A DNA stretch of 43,602 nt from Actinomyces oricola (GCF_004104015.1 NZ_RYFV01000027.1:1-43602), one strand, 5' to 3'; positions 17,079 through 26,400 are shown, numbered from the stretch's first letter. Translations and numbers: made by a program. Notes: generated by a model not told the origin, from the sequence alone.

Positions 17079-17927
17079 TCAGCCCCGGGCCGCCCCGCCA
17101 CTGCCCTGCCCGGCCTCAAGCGCCTGAGGCAGCGGTGTCCTCGCCGCGTGGTTGTTTATGGTTCCATCGGGTGCGACCGTGGAGACGTTAACGCCGGCGG
17201 TGGTTAGTTCTTCGATCGTGTGGTCGGTGATCGCTGCATCGGTCCATACCCGGGTCACGGCGGAGGCTTCTAGAAGGGGGACTGGGCCGTGGGAGCCGAA
17301 CTTGTCGGACTCGGTGAGGATGATGACGTGCTCGGCGTGCTCGGCCATGGTGCGCACGGCCTCCGTCCTGAGCTGATCCCTGCCGGTGAAGCCGACACGG
17401 GGGGAGAATCCGTCGGTTCCTATGAACAGTTTGTCGACGAGGAACTGACTGACGGCCTGGCGGATCATGGGACCCACCATCACCTGGGAGTCGTTCTGGT
17501 AGTTGCCGCCGAGCAGGATGGTCGAAGCGTGCGGTTGGCGTCTGATGTGCTCGGCGATGAAGGCCGAGTTGGTCACAATGGTGCAGGAGCGCTTGGTGCG
17601 GGCGATCTCCCCGGCCAGAAGCGAGCAGCATGATCCGGCCTCGATCATGACTGTCTCCCCCTCGGAGACGGAGTCCGCTGCCGCCCGCGCGATGCGGAGT
17701 TTGGCCGCGTAGTGGTGGGCGATCCTACTTGCGGGGTCGTCGCTGGACACTGGTGTGGCGATTCCCCGTTCCCGGCGTACCAGGCCCTGCTCCTCCAATG
17801 CGTCCAGATCCTTGCGGATCGTGACCTGAGAGACTGATAGGGCCTTGGCCAGGGCGGCGACGGACGCCTTGCCGTCGCGAGTGACGGTCTCCAGGATCGC
17901 CATTTGGCGTGCGGCCATGGTGCGCAT
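17079..17927 (-). CDS. DeoR-family transcriptional regulator
   Basis: A 282-residue repressor. Residues ~5-60 form the DeoR winged helix-turn-helix (RQMAILETV, then VAALAKALSVSQVTIRKDLDALEEQGLVRR), and ~80-240 form the sugar-phosphate-binding domain (EAGSCCSLLA, TNSAFIAEHI, LLGGNY, KLFIGTDGFS, ESDKFG). Such proteins release DNA on binding a phosphorylated sugar. Its place beside the radical enzyme, activase and aldolase makes these the likely targets. ATG 17927 is chosen because TAGAGT lies 7 nt upstream; a longer frame would cross that promoter. The C-terminal ~20 residues are an Ala/Gly-rich tail. Confidence 0.88.
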   Translation of the reverse strand: MRTMAARQMAILETVTRDGKASVAALAKALSVSQVTIRKDLDALEEQGLVRRERGIATPVSSDDPASRIAHHYAAKLRIARAAADSVSEGETVMIEAGSCCSLLAGEIARTKRSCTIVTNSAFIAEHIRRQPHASTILLGGNYQNDSQVMVGPMIRQAVSQFLVDKLFIGTDGFSPRVGFTGRDQLRTEAVRTMAEHAEHVIILTESDKFGSHGPVPLLEASAVTRVWTDAAITDHTIEELTTAGVNVSTVAPDGTINNHAARTPLPQALEAGQGSGGAARG

Positions 17928-17934
17928 GCCTCTT

Positions 17935-17962
17935 ACTCTATGCGGTGGGCTGGTGAACACAA
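17935..17962 (-). promoter_or_regulatory. deoR promoter (leaderless)
   Basis: TAGAGT (17935-17940) is 7 nt before ATG 17927, with TTGTGT (17957-17962) as a -35 at 16 nt spacing. Confidence 0.55.
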
Positions 17963-17966
17963 GTGT
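17957..17966. promoter_or_regulatory. ACACAAGTGT near-palindrome, candidate DeoR autoregulatory site
   Basis: Overlaps the deoR -35 and carries, on the minus strand, the ACACTTG core seen at 16246-16272. Confidence 0.4.
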
Positions 17967-18239
17967 GCGGAACCAATGCGGTTGCTAAAGAGGGGTATTG
18001 GTTCTTCGTTAGAAGGTTTCGGGCTTTTGGGTGGGGGTTTGGCGGTGGTTGGTCATGTGGTGAAAAAGTCCTCGCGCCGCTTCTGGCGGGCGGTGAGGCG
18101 CAGAGGGCCGGGCAGGGGATGGCGGATGCGGACCACCGCGCCCGCACCGGGTCGGATTCGGGCAGGCCCGCGGCCGGGGCCTGACAGGTTCGAAACGCAC
18201 AATGCCCCGCCTGGTGCGAGGGCCTGCGCGTGCAGGGGC

Positions 18240-19100
18240 CTACACGGCCACGGGCGCCTTAATGGCCGGGTGGTACGTGTAGCCGGTCGAGGCGTCAATA
18301 TCCGCCATGGTGTAGGCGTCAATGGACGCGGCCCGCTCTAGGCGCAGCACCGGGAAGGGGTGGGCGGCAGGGACCCGGGAGAGCTGAGTGCGCACCTGCT
18401 CGACATGGTTGTTGTAGATGTGACAGTCCCCGCCGGTCCAGATGAGTTCACCCGCCTCCATATTCGCCTGCTGGGCGAGCATGTGAGTGAGCAGGGCGTA
18501 GGAGGCGATATTGAAGGGCACCCCCAAGAACAGGTCCGCACTGCGCTGGTAGACCTGTAGGCTCAGGCGTCCGCCAGCCGCATAGCACTGGAAGAAGGCG
18601 TGGCAGGGGGCCAGCGCCATGCGGTCCAACTCTGAGACATTCCAGGCCGACACCAGCATGCGCCGGGAGTCCGGGTCGTGCCGCAGCGTTGTCACGAGTT
18701 CTGCGATCTGGTCAATGGCACCGCCCTCGCGCGAGGGCCAGGAGCGCCACTGGGATCCGTAGACGGGGCCAAGCTCGCCGTCGGCGTTGGCCCACTCATC
18801 CCAGATGGTGATGCCGCGCTCCTGGAGCCAGCGCACATTCGTAGCGCCCTGAAGGAACCACAGCAACTCGCCCTTGACGGCCTTCATGGCCACGAACTTC
18901 GTGGTGATCCGCGGGAAACCGGCCGCCAGGTCATAGCGCAACTGGCGGGCGAACAGGGAACGGGTGCCGGTGCCGGTACGGTCGGCCTTCGCAACCCCGT
19001 CCATGAGCACCTCGGCCACAAGCTCCTCATAGGCGACGTCCACGCCCCGAGGGGCCACCAGCCCCATGCGCTCCAGGTGGGGGTAGTGCGAGGTGCTCAC
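18240..19100 (-). CDS. thyA: Thymidylate synthase (ThyA type)
   Basis: A 286-residue dimeric enzyme that methylates dUMP to dTMP using methylene-tetrahydrofolate, yielding dihydrofolate for FolA to recycle. Visible: [11 protein letters not shown] near the N-terminus (phosphate-binding Arg region), the catalytic Cys166 in LAPCHAFFQ, and the dUMP-binding run [20 protein letters not shown], with HIYNNHVEQ near the C-terminus. Length is typical. Its ATG overlaps the stop of the upstream membrane-protein gene (ATGA), so the two are co-translated. Confidence 0.96.
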   Translation of the reverse strand: MSTSHYPHLERMGLVAPRGVDVAYEELVAEVLMDGVAKADRTGTGTRSLFARQLRYDLAAGFPRITTKFVAMKAVKGELLWFLQGATNVRWLQERGITIWDEWANADGELGPVYGSQWRSWPSREGGAIDQIAELVTTLRHDPDSRRMLVSAWNVSELDRMALAPCHAFFQCYAAGGRLSLQVYQRSADLFLGVPFNIASYALLTHMLAQQANMEAGELIWTGGDCHIYNNHVEQVRTQLSRVPAAHPFPVLRLERAASIDAYTMADIDASTGYTYHPAIKAPVAV

Positions 19101-19768
19101 CCCTCGATCACCTCGGCGTCCTCCAAGTGCACCGTGGCCGGTCCCAGGGCCGCCTTGGCGCCCTCAATGACCTGCCCGGCCAGGGCGCGGCCCCCGGTCC
19201 AGCCAATGGCCGCCCCAATGCCGAAGGGCACCAGCCTTCCCAGCGCCAGGGCCCCGCTCTTGGCGGCAGTGCGCTTGGCGGCCCGTTTGGCGAGCTGGGC
19301 GTTAACGGAGCGCACCGTGGGCGTGGGCATCTGCGTGAGCACCTGAGCCGCCCAGAACAGGGTGGACAGCCCCAACTGGCCCTGGACCACCTCAGAGCCC
19401 TCACGTCCCAATAGGGCGGAGAGCACCAGTGCCCGTCGTCTTTCGGCGTCGACCACGCGCAGGCCGTGAAGCTCGGCGACAGTGAGCACGTAGGTGACCG
19501 CCGAGGTGATGAACACTGCGGCCTGGCCCGCGGTCAGGGCCACCGCGGTGCCGGTGCCAATCGCGGGCAGGGCTGCGGCGGCGCCCACGATCCCCGAGGA
19601 CAGGGCGGCCTCGGTGCGGAAGCGGGAGGCCGCCAGCTCGACGAGCTCAGCGGTGTCAGCGCCGGGCCGGTCACGGCGCATGACAGCGACCCGCTCCTCA
19701 ATCCGAGTGGCGGGAACGGCAATAGCCCTGTCCAGGGCGTTCTCCAGCCAGGTGGGGCGGTGTGCCAT
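19097..19768 (-). CDS. Uncharacterised membrane-associated protein, possibly EcsC-like
   Basis: A 223-residue protein I do not firmly recognise. After a charged N-terminus (to ~50) come two hydrophobic helices rich in Ala and Gly ([16 protein letters not shown] and [21 protein letters not shown], ~58-92), then VAELHGL and a basic amphipathic middle, and a Gly-rich hydrophobic stretch near 175-195 ([17 protein letters not shown]). The helical hairpin with a following EL-x-GL pattern is reminiscent of EcsC-family proteins, but this is a weak resemblance. Start: ATG 19768 with AGGAGG 4 nt upstream. It precedes and overlaps thyA. Confidence 0.65.
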   Translation of the reverse strand: MAHRPTWLENALDRAIAVPATRIEERVAVMRRDRPGADTAELVELAASRFRTEAALSSGIVGAAAALPAIGTGTAVALTAGQAAVFITSAVTYVLTVAELHGLRVVDAERRRALVLSALLGREGSEVVQGQLGLSTLFWAAQVLTQMPTPTVRSVNAQLAKRAAKRTAAKSGALALGRLVPFGIGAAIGWTGGRALAGQVIEGAKAALGPATVHLEDAEVIEG

Positions 19769-19806
19769 AGGACCTCCTGAGGGGTGTCGGCGGGAGCCCG
19801 GGCGTG

Positions 19807-20250
19807 CTATTCGATGTCATTCACGAGGTGCAGGGAGATGGCGGCGCCCTTCTCCAGGGTGTGGCCCACCGTGCAGGTGCGGTCAATGGCCCGGTCCACG
19901 CGCTGGCGGAGCACGGCGAGCTGCTCGGGGCTCAGGGCGGAAAGGTCGGCGACGATCTGGACGTCAAAAGCCTCGTAGCGCTCCTCATCGTCGTTCTTGA
20001 CGGTGGCGCAGATGACGTTGGCGTCGAAGTCCGCGCCCAGGGCCTTGGCCAGGCGGTGGTCGGCGGACAGGCTGTTGCAGGTGGCCAGGGCGAGCTTGAC
20101 GAGCTCTCCAGGGGAGAACTCGCCGGGCCCAGTGCCAATGCGCACCTGGGCGCCATTGGCATTATGCCCGAGGTACTGGCGGGTTCCGGTGCGTTCGGCC
20201 CACACCGAGTTCGTGGGGGTGGGGGTGATCGGGGCGGTCTGCTCGCTCAT
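19807..20250 (-). CDS. OsmC/Ohr family peroxiredoxin-like protein
   Basis: A 147-residue member of the OsmC/Ohr family, thiol peroxidases that reduce organic hydroperoxides. Two conserved cysteines are present at the usual places: Cys58 in LALATCNSLSAD (peroxidatic) and Cys126 in DRTCTVGHTLEKG (resolving). The N-terminal GEFSPGELVKLALATC pattern is closer to OsmC than Ohr. Length is normal. The ATG has CACGAT 6 nt upstream, implying a leaderless message. The next gene on the strand (membrane protein at 19768) has its own ribosome site 39 nt away, so an operon is possible. Confidence 0.86.
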   Translation of the reverse strand: MSEQTAPITPTPTNSVWAERTGTRQYLGHNANGAQVRIGTGPGEFSPGELVKLALATCNSLSADHRLAKALGADFDANVICATVKNDDEERYEAFDVQIVADLSALSPEQLAVLRQRVDRAIDRTCTVGHTLEKGAAISLHLVNDIE

Positions 20251-20256
20251 GGGGTG

Positions 20257-20262
20257 ATCGTG
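20257..20262 (-). promoter_or_regulatory. -10-like CACGAT before the osmC-like gene
   Basis: 6 nt upstream of ATG 20250, no Shine-Dalgarno. Weaker match to TANNNT than its counterparts. Confidence 0.35.
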
Positions 20263-20398
20263 TCATGGGCCTGCAGGGCCGGGCCACCACCGCGCCGAGC
20301 AGCCGGGCGCGAGGATTGCGAGGATGAGGATAGTGCGGCGTGCGCCCCATTGAAGCCAGCCGCCGGCGTCGGCAGTTGAGCGCGCATGGTGCCGGCTG

Positions 20399-20893
20399 TC
20401 AATGCCCGGCCAGCCAGGCGGTGGCGCGGCGCTCCTCATCCGCCAGGGCCTGCCCGAGCATCCCCAGAGCGCGCTCTTCCAAAGAAGGCCCCACCAGGGG
20501 CACGTGCACTCTCAGATCCAAGTCCAGGTCTACGCGGGTGGTCTCGCCCTCAGGGCGCAGTGAGGTGGTTGCCCCGGCACGCACCGGTGCGCCCTTGACG
20601 GCGATCTCCAGGGAGCCGGAGCGCGCACCATCGGCGGCGGGCTCGCCCCAAGACTCGGTGACCAGGACGCGAACCGCTGAGCGGACGAACCGAGAGGCGG
20701 CTGCGGGCAGTCGCGAGGGGGGCACCAGACCTGAGAAGGTCACCACAAAACCCTGGCCGCGGGCCTCGACGTCCACCGAGGCGTCCTCCAGGGCCAGGCG
20801 CGCTACCCGCTCGTGCTGGTAGCCGGTATTGGCGAGCATGGCTGCGACACGCGCCGGGTCGGCGGGGTAGGTCAAGGTTGCTGTCTTCCTCAT
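20399..20893 (-). CDS. DUF2505 family protein
   Basis: A 164-residue actinobacterial protein of unknown function matching the DUF2505 pattern: MRKTATLTYPADPARVAAML at the start, a central FTVTF-like strand (VVTFSGLVPPSRLP), ESWG near the middle and DLDLRVHVPLVGPSLEE towards the end. The alternating strands and final helix resemble a START/polyketide-cyclase-like cup that could bind a hydrophobic ligand; this is inference. ATG 20893 is chosen because CAGGAT lies 7 nt upstream and the longer frame runs into the divergent pdtaS gene. Confidence 0.8.
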   Translation of the reverse strand: MRKTATLTYPADPARVAAMLANTGYQHERVARLALEDASVDVEARGQGFVVTFSGLVPPSRLPAAASRFVRSAVRVLVTESWGEPAADGARSGSLEIAVKGAPVRAGATTSLRPEGETTRVDLDLDLRVHVPLVGPSLEERALGMLGQALADEERRATAWLAGH

Positions 20894-20900
20894 GCGCCCG

Positions 20901-20906
20901 ATCCTG
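20901..20906 (-). promoter_or_regulatory. -10 hexamer CAGGAT of leaderless DUF2505 gene
   Basis: 7 nt upstream of ATG 20893. Confidence 0.45.
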
Positions 20907-20969
20907 CCATGGCGGGCGCCCGCCATGGCCTCAAGGCACGGGCGGCGCGGCCCATGGTCCTCTGACGGG

Positions 20970-20975
20970 TAGGGT
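20970..20975 (+). promoter_or_regulatory. -10 hexamer TAGGGT of leaderless pdtaS
   Basis: 6 nt upstream of ATG 20982, no Shine-Dalgarno. Confidence 0.55.
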
Positions 20976-20981
20976 GCAGGG

Positions 20982-22442
20982 ATGTCCACACTCCTGCCCT
21001 CCGCAGTCCGTGCTCTGGTCGATCTGTCGGAGTCCGATATTGACTGGCTCCACCAGCTGGCCGCCGACTGGCAGGTGATTGCCGACCTGTCCGTCTCCGA
21101 CCTGGTCCTGTGGGCCCGCACCACCTCCGGGCGCTTCGTGGCCGTCGCCCACTGCCGGCCCTCGACGGGGTCGACGGTCCATCACGAGGATGTCGTGGGC
21201 CTGCGCATGCCCTCCTCGCGTGAGGCGGTAGTCCTGGAGACCCTCATGAGCGGGCAGATTCAGGTCGCCGCCGAACCCCTGTGGACCGGGGCGACGGCGG
21301 TGCGCGAGGAGTACGTGCCAGTGGTCAGCCAGGGACGGGCCATCGCCGTCGTCACCCGCGAGACCTCCGTGGGCGTCGTGCGCGGCGGCAGGATTACTCA
21401 CCGTCCCGAAGAGGACCTGGCTGACGCCCTGTGCGCCATGATCGCTGAGGGCGAGTACCCCATTAGGGGAGCCGCCATTGGGCTGCGCTTCGGCACCCCC
21501 CGGGTCGCCGACGGCGTGCTGCGCTTAGACACGGACGGTGTCATTGTCTACGCCAGCCCCAACGCCTCCTCCTGCTTCCACCGCCTGGGCATTGAGGGAG
21601 AGATCGAGGGCATCCAGCTGGCCAGCTCGGTGGCCGACATCATCCCCGAGCGCACCCCCGTGGACGAGACCATGGCGGTCGTCCTCATGGGGCGCCAGGC
21701 CTGGCTGACCGAGGTCGAGGCGGGCGGGGTCTTCTTGTCGCTGCGCTCCATTCCGCTGCGCTCGGAGGGGCGACGCGCCGGCGCACTGCTGCTGGTGCGC
21801 GATGTCACCGAGGTGCGCCGCCGCGAGCAGGTGCTCATGACCAAGGACGCCACCATCCGGGAAATTCACCACCGGGTAAAGAACAACCTTCAGACCGTCT
21901 CCGCCCTGCTGCGCATGCAAGGGCGGCGCGCCACCAACGACGAGACGCGCCAGGCGCTGAGCGAGGCCGGGCGCCGGGTGGCGACAATCGCCACCGTCCA
22001 TGAGGCACTGAGCTACAACGTCGACGAGAGGGTGGACTTCGACGCCGTCTTCGCCTCCATCCTGCGGGGCGCCGCCGTCGTGGCCACACCCTCAAGCCAG
22101 GTGACCACCCGCCTGGAGGGCAGCTTCGGGGTGGTTGACGCCCACACCGCCCAGGCCCTGGCCACAGTCCTGGCCGAACTGGTCACTAATGCCGTGGAGC
22201 ACGGTCTGGAGGACTGTGATGGAACAGTGACGGTGCGCGTCGAGCGGGAGGGGAACGAGCTGACGGTCCACGTTATTGACGATGGCCAGGGGGTGGCGCC
22301 GGACACCATTATGTCCGGGTTGGGCACCCAGATCGTCACCACGCTGGTGCGCGGTGACCTGGGGGGCTCCATCTCGTGGCGTCCGGTGCCCCAGGGGTGC
22401 GGCACCGACGTGGTAGTGCGCGCCCGCCTTAACCGGGGCTGA
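20982..22442 (+). CDS. pdtaS: PdtaS-type soluble sensor histidine kinase
   Basis: A 486-residue cytoplasmic sensor kinase with no membrane segments. Order: a GAF-like domain (~1-155), a PAS domain (~175-275) and a HisKA_2 phosphoacceptor EIHHRVKNNLQTVSALLRM in which His297 is the likely phosphorylated residue. The HATPase domain has ELVTNAVEH (N-box), DDGQGV (G1) and GLGTQIV (G2). In mycobacteria PdtaS works with PdtaR, an ANTAR-domain antiterminator that acts on RNA; no pdtaR is in this window. whiB1 lies next door, as in M. tuberculosis, though here convergent. Start: leaderless ATG. Confidence 0.9.
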   Translation: MSTLLPSAVRALVDLSESDIDWLHQLAADWQVIADLSVSDLVLWARTTSGRFVAVAHCRPSTGSTVHHEDVVGLRMPSSREAVVLETLMSGQIQVAAEPLWTGATAVREEYVPVVSQGRAIAVVTRETSVGVVRGGRITHRPEEDLADALCAMIAEGEYPIRGAAIGLRFGTPRVADGVLRLDTDGVIVYASPNASSCFHRLGIEGEIEGIQLASSVADIIPERTPVDETMAVVLMGRQAWLTEVEAGGVFLSLRSIPLRSEGRRAGALLLVRDVTEVRRREQVLMTKDATIREIHHRVKNNLQTVSALLRMQGRRATNDETRQALSEAGRRVATIATVHEALSYNVDERVDFDAVFASILRGAAVVATPSSQVTTRLEGSFGVVDAHTAQALATVLAELVTNAVEHGLEDCDGTVTVRVEREGNELTVHVIDDGQGVAPDTIMSGLGTQIVTTLVRGDLGGSISWRPVPQGCGTDVVVRARLNRG

Positions 22443-22756
22443 TGAGAACGCCTCCAACGTGTTCATCGCCAAGGAGACGGGCCGGCCGCACCCGGGCGGG
22501 CGCGAGGCCCCCGGGGTGGCCGATCCGGCCCTCGGGATGGGGCAGGCCATGAGGCTCCTGGCGCCTGGGCGCGAAGCCTTGCGGCCGTGCGGGGACGGGC
22601 CGGCCGAAGTGGGCCGGGCAGGCGGGGGAGGGGCGTTTCCCCGGCCCGGGGAGCAGGTGATTCAGCCCGGGGCGGGGGCAGGGATCCCGGGGCGGGGACG
22701 AAGACGCCCGCCGCGGCTCTACGGCCGGGCGGGCGCTCTTGCCCTCTGGCGGCGCC
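22443..22756. other. Intergenic region between convergent pdtaS and whiB1
   Basis: 314 nt of very GC-rich sequence. Open frames here are Gly/Arg/Pro-rich low-complexity translations with no ribosome site and look non-coding. The only clear feature is the terminator hairpin near 22703-22740. Confidence 0.6.
22703..22740 (+). terminator. Terminator hairpin between pdtaS and whiB1
   Basis: CGCCCGCC pairs with GGCGGGCG (8 bp, further inner GC pairs) and is followed by CTCTTGCCC. It can serve both converging genes. Confidence 0.55.
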
Positions 22757-23005
22757 CTAGGAGGAGCGGCGGGCCCGGGCGGCTCGACGCTTCAGGGAGC
22801 GGCGCTCGTCCTCGCTCATGCCGCCCCACACCCCGGCATCCTGGCCATTCTCCAGGGCCCACTTCAAGCAGGTGTCGACCACCTCGCAGCGGGCGCACAC
22901 CTCCTTGGCCTCCGCGATCTGGGCGATGGCAGGACCAGTGTTGCCCACGGGGAAGAAAAGCTCCGGGTCGACGGTGAGACATGCGGCTTGGCTGCGCCAG
23001 TCCAT
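22757..23005 (-). CDS. whiB1: WhiB1-like iron-sulfur transcription factor
   Basis: An 82-residue WhiB protein. Four cysteines, Cys9, Cys37, Cys40 and Cys46 (C-x27-C-x2-C-x5-C), hold a 4Fe-4S cluster, GVWGGMSEDER at 58-68 is the turn motif and the basic tail (RRSLKRRAARARR) binds DNA. Length and the short N-terminus match WhiB1, which in mycobacteria is essential, binds the primary sigma factor and responds to nitric oxide. The neighbouring pdtaS supports the WhiB1 assignment. A long upstream region without a gene suggests a long leader, common for whiB genes. Confidence 0.93.
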   Translation of the reverse strand: MDWRSQAACLTVDPELFFPVGNTGPAIAQIAEAKEVCARCEVVDTCLKWALENGQDAGVWGGMSEDERRSLKRRAARARRSS

Positions 23006-23160
23006 GAGGGCCCCCTATCGTCAAGGCGTCAATGCTGCGGCACCGTCAGCTGTTGTGTGGCAACTCGGGCCCGCTTCCTGGGAAAACCCTCACATGCGGG
23101 CCCGGGAGGGGCAAGAGATCAGCGGTGAGACCTGCGTCGGAGCCCTGTCATAATTCTCAC

Positions 23161-23316
23161 AATGAGGCCGGAATCCTTACCCCCGGCCTCCAGCTGGACC
23201 GGACTCATTAACAACATCCAGGGCGATCCCCGTTAACAATGCTCAGAAGGGTTTCCGCCCACCTGCGGCCGGGCCGCATAAGCGACCGGCGCCGTCCGCC
23301 GCCCGCGGACGGTTTT
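23161..23316 (+). ncRNA. Candidate small RNA upstream of whiB1
   Basis: On the plus strand TGAGAC (23126-23131) and CATAAT (23149-23154) are 17 nt apart. The next strong signal on that strand is an intrinsic terminator at 23292-23316. Between them is an internal 8-bp hairpin and no gene. The result would be a ~155-nt transcript antisense to the whiB1 leader. This is inferred from signals only. Confidence 0.3.
23292..23316 (+). terminator. Intrinsic terminator with T-tract, no gene upstream on its strand
   Basis: CCGTCCGC pairs with GCGGACGG around a 5-nt loop and is followed directly by TTTTCTC. It is the most classical terminator in the window, yet the nearest plus-strand gene ends 850 nt earlier behind its own hairpin. 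Confidence 0.6.
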
Positions 23317-23418
23317 CTCAATGGTGGTGCGCACGTGGATGACGCATGCAGTCCGCCGCTCCTACGAGGGCGCCCCGGCGGTGGGGCCGGTCGCCCCCAC
23401 ATCCCTGTGCCGAGATCC

Positions 23419-26400
23419 CTATGTCGAGCATTCCCGCCCGTCTCGCGGGGGCGATTGGGCGGCCGGCGCGTCGACCACCTGCACCGGGACGACGGCGCCC
23501 CTGGCGACCAGCGCTCCACGGCCCGGAAGGACCAGTGCCCGCGGGTCAGTGGCCTCCTTCAGGCTCATGCCCGCCACCTGGGCCGCCGGCCCCAGCCCCG
23601 GCCAAAGCACCAGCCTGTCCCCGCGCTCACGCAGCACTGCCAGCGCCCCACGGTAGGTGGCCGCCACGCGCTCTGTAGTCGCGCTGGCCAACACCTGGCG
23701 CCCTTGGGCCACCGCCTGCTCAACCCGCGCCTGGACTGGAGCTCCGGCCCGATCCAGGTCGTCCACCACCAGGGGCCCGTCGTTGGCCCCGCCAGGGCCA
23801 CGGCCCAATGCGGAGCTCAGGGCCCGCAGCGCCGTGGATCGGCCTGAGCCCGGTGGGCCAACCACCAGGACACAGCCCGAGGGGGCGGGTATGGGCTCAG
23901 CCCCGTCCCCGCCGACGGCCCAGGCGCCCTGGAGCAGATCCGCGGGCTCCACACGACGAGGCAGCCTTCGCAGGAGCGGGCCCCTGGCCGCTCCGATGCC
24001 GGCCTCCCGGGCTGCGGGGAGCAGCACCTGGCAGGCGGTCGTCTCGGCCCCGGTCAGCAGGACGCCCCGCCCCGGCCCCGCCCCGGTGACCACGCCCCGG
24101 GGCAGGCCCGCCAATGCCGCCTGGGTGGGTTGCGAGGCGCCCAAGACAAGACGACGGCGCATGGGCGTGCCCCAGCGGGCACTGGCCAGCGCCAGCGGAC
24201 CCCCCACGACCAGGGCGGTGCCGGTGGCCGGGGCGGCCCGCACCAGGGCCTCCAGCAGCATCATGCCCTCCCCGGGCCCCAGGGCCTCGTCGACGGCCGG
24301 CAGGAGCGCGTCAACGTCATCCAGGCGCAGCACGCAGCCGCGCAGTTGCCCGGCCGCCGCCAGGCGCCACAGGCGCGCCAGGCGCCGGGGGTCCTCTGCA
24401 CCCACGATCGTCCCCATCCCCGGCGCCCCCTCCTTAAGGGCGGACATGGCACTGGCGGCCCCGCACAGGTGGACGCCCCAGCCGGCGGCAGCGGCCCCCA
24501 GGCAAGCCGAATCCAGCGTCGTTGTACGCCCCGAGGCCGCTGCCCCCAGCACCAGCAGGGGCTCGGCGGGATCCCACCACCACGTGCCCAGCCCTTGGCG
24601 CTCGGGTAGGTCCGTGAGCCCCAGGAGGACGCCCGTGGTCGGCCCGGGAGGGGCCAGAAGGTCGGGGAGCGCCAGCGCCTCGTCGCGCCCAATATGGCCG
24701 GGCAGCGGCTCGGCCCATGGGCGCCAGGGGCGCTGGGCGCCCTGGGCGGCGGCCTGGATCTCCTCAACGATCCACGTCAGGTGCTCGGGGCTGGAGCACC
24801 AGGGCGCCTGCAGGGGCCCCGGGTCGGCCTGGCCCGCGCCGGTGACCAGCACCCGGCCGGGATGGCGCTCCAGGTGGGCGGCGCCATTGTGGCCCAGCAC
24901 GTCACGGGAGTCGGCGGCGTCCAGGACCCGCAGGCACACGCGCAGCGTCGTATTGGCGCGAATGGCCGGGGAGACCACGCCACTGGGACGCTGAGTGGCC
25001 AGGACCAGGTGGATGCCCAGGCTGCGCCCCTGTGCGGCCACACGCACCAGGGTCTCCAGGACATCGGAGTGCTCCACGGCCAGGGTCGCGAACTCGTCGA
25101 CCACCACCACTAGGCGCGGGAGCGCCAGGCGCTCGGGCAAAGAGGCCAGGTCCTTGGCCCCATGGGCCAGCAGCAGGCGCTCGCGGCGATGGACCTCGGC
25201 CTCCAGAGAGGACAGGGCCCGCTGCGTGGCGGCGGGATCCAGGTCGGTCAGTACCCCGGCGGTATGGGGCAGGGCGGCCAGGGGGCCGAAGGCGGCTCCG
25301 CCCTTGTAGTCCACCAGCACCAGGCTCAGCCGCTGCGGGGGCAGGCCCAGGGCCAACTGGAGCAGCCAGGCGGTGAGCAGCTCGGACTTCCCTGAACCCG
25401 TGGTCCCCGCCAGCAGGGCGTGGGGGCCGTCCGCCACGAGGTCGGCGCGAAGCGGGCCATCGCCGCCCACCCCCAAGGTGGCCGGCAGGGTCCCGGGCTG
25501 CGAGTCCGCCCACCGCCGGGCAATGACCTCCCGGTCCGGTTCCCCGGCCACCTCCTCAATGAGGACCTGAGCAGGGGGCTTGCCGTGGGCGGCGGTAGCG
25601 CTGCCGTCCTGCCCGCAGGCCGCCAGGACGGCCTGCCACCATTGCCGGCCCAGTGCCGGGGCGCCCCGGGGCGCCGGGCGGACGCGCAGGGCCCGGGACG
25701 GGGCGGGCCCTGCACTCACAGCGATGAGCTCGGCCCGGCAGGGGCGGGAGGGCTCCCCCCACTCCAATGCGGCCCCCGACTCGGTGGGGGACAGGGTGGC
25801 GGCACCGCGGGCCAGGACCTGGGCGACCCACCAGGCCAGGACCTCCGGGGCCCTGGGGCCGGTGAGGGCCAGGTGCTCGCCGTCATTGACGGTGAGCACC
25901 GAGCGCCTCCTGCGCCTGCCGCTCCAGGCCCGTAGCGCCTCAGCGGCGGTCGGTGCACGCGGCGCCGGAGAGGACCCCCGGGTGCGGGCGGTGACCGCCA
26001 GCAGCATGGCGGCCGGGTCGGGGCGCCGTCCACGCCGGCCGCGCCAGCCCGTGCGGCTGCGCGACTCCGGGCGTTTGCCGCCCAGCAAGGGCACTACTCG
26101 CATGCCGACCATGAGCAGCATGGGGATCATGGCGACCGCCCCCATGGTGCTGCGGTTGCCGGTGCGCAGGGCCACCACCCCCACCACGACCATGACCAGC
26201 ACCGCAGCCAGGGACATGAGGGCTATCCAGGCCGTCCTCCTGGGGCCGGGGGGCGCAGCCACCTCCAGGCAGGTGGGGCGCGAGCGCAACTCCAAAAGGG
26301 TTGAGCCCATCCTCAGGCGGGTGCCCGCGCCACAGGACCGAGGTTTCCGTCCAAGTCTGCGCCACGGACCCCGGCGCCGGCGCACCCGGGTGCCGTTGGT

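Larger units (their letters stand above)
17928..18239. other. Intergenic region upstream of deoR
   Basis: 312 nt between deoR and thyA, both on the minus strand. It holds the deoR promoter with its ACACTTG motif and a second dyad, AACCAAT at 17971-17977 with ATTGGTT at 17997-18003, that could be another operator. The half near thyA shows no convincing gene and no clear terminator with a T-run. Confidence 0.6.
23006..23418. other. 413-nt intergenic region upstream of whiB1
   Basis: Holds the whiB1 leader on the minus strand and, on the plus strand, a promoter-like pair, an 8-bp hairpin (GAGGCCGG 23164-23171 with CCGGCCTC 23183-23190) and a hairpin with T-tract at 23292-23316. No convincing protein gene on either strand. 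Confidence 0.6.

Noticed and set aside
22459-22977. 172-codon plus-strand frame overlapping whiB1
   Set aside because: Low-complexity Gly/Arg/Pro translation antisense to a firmly identified gene; typical of GC-rich shadow frames.
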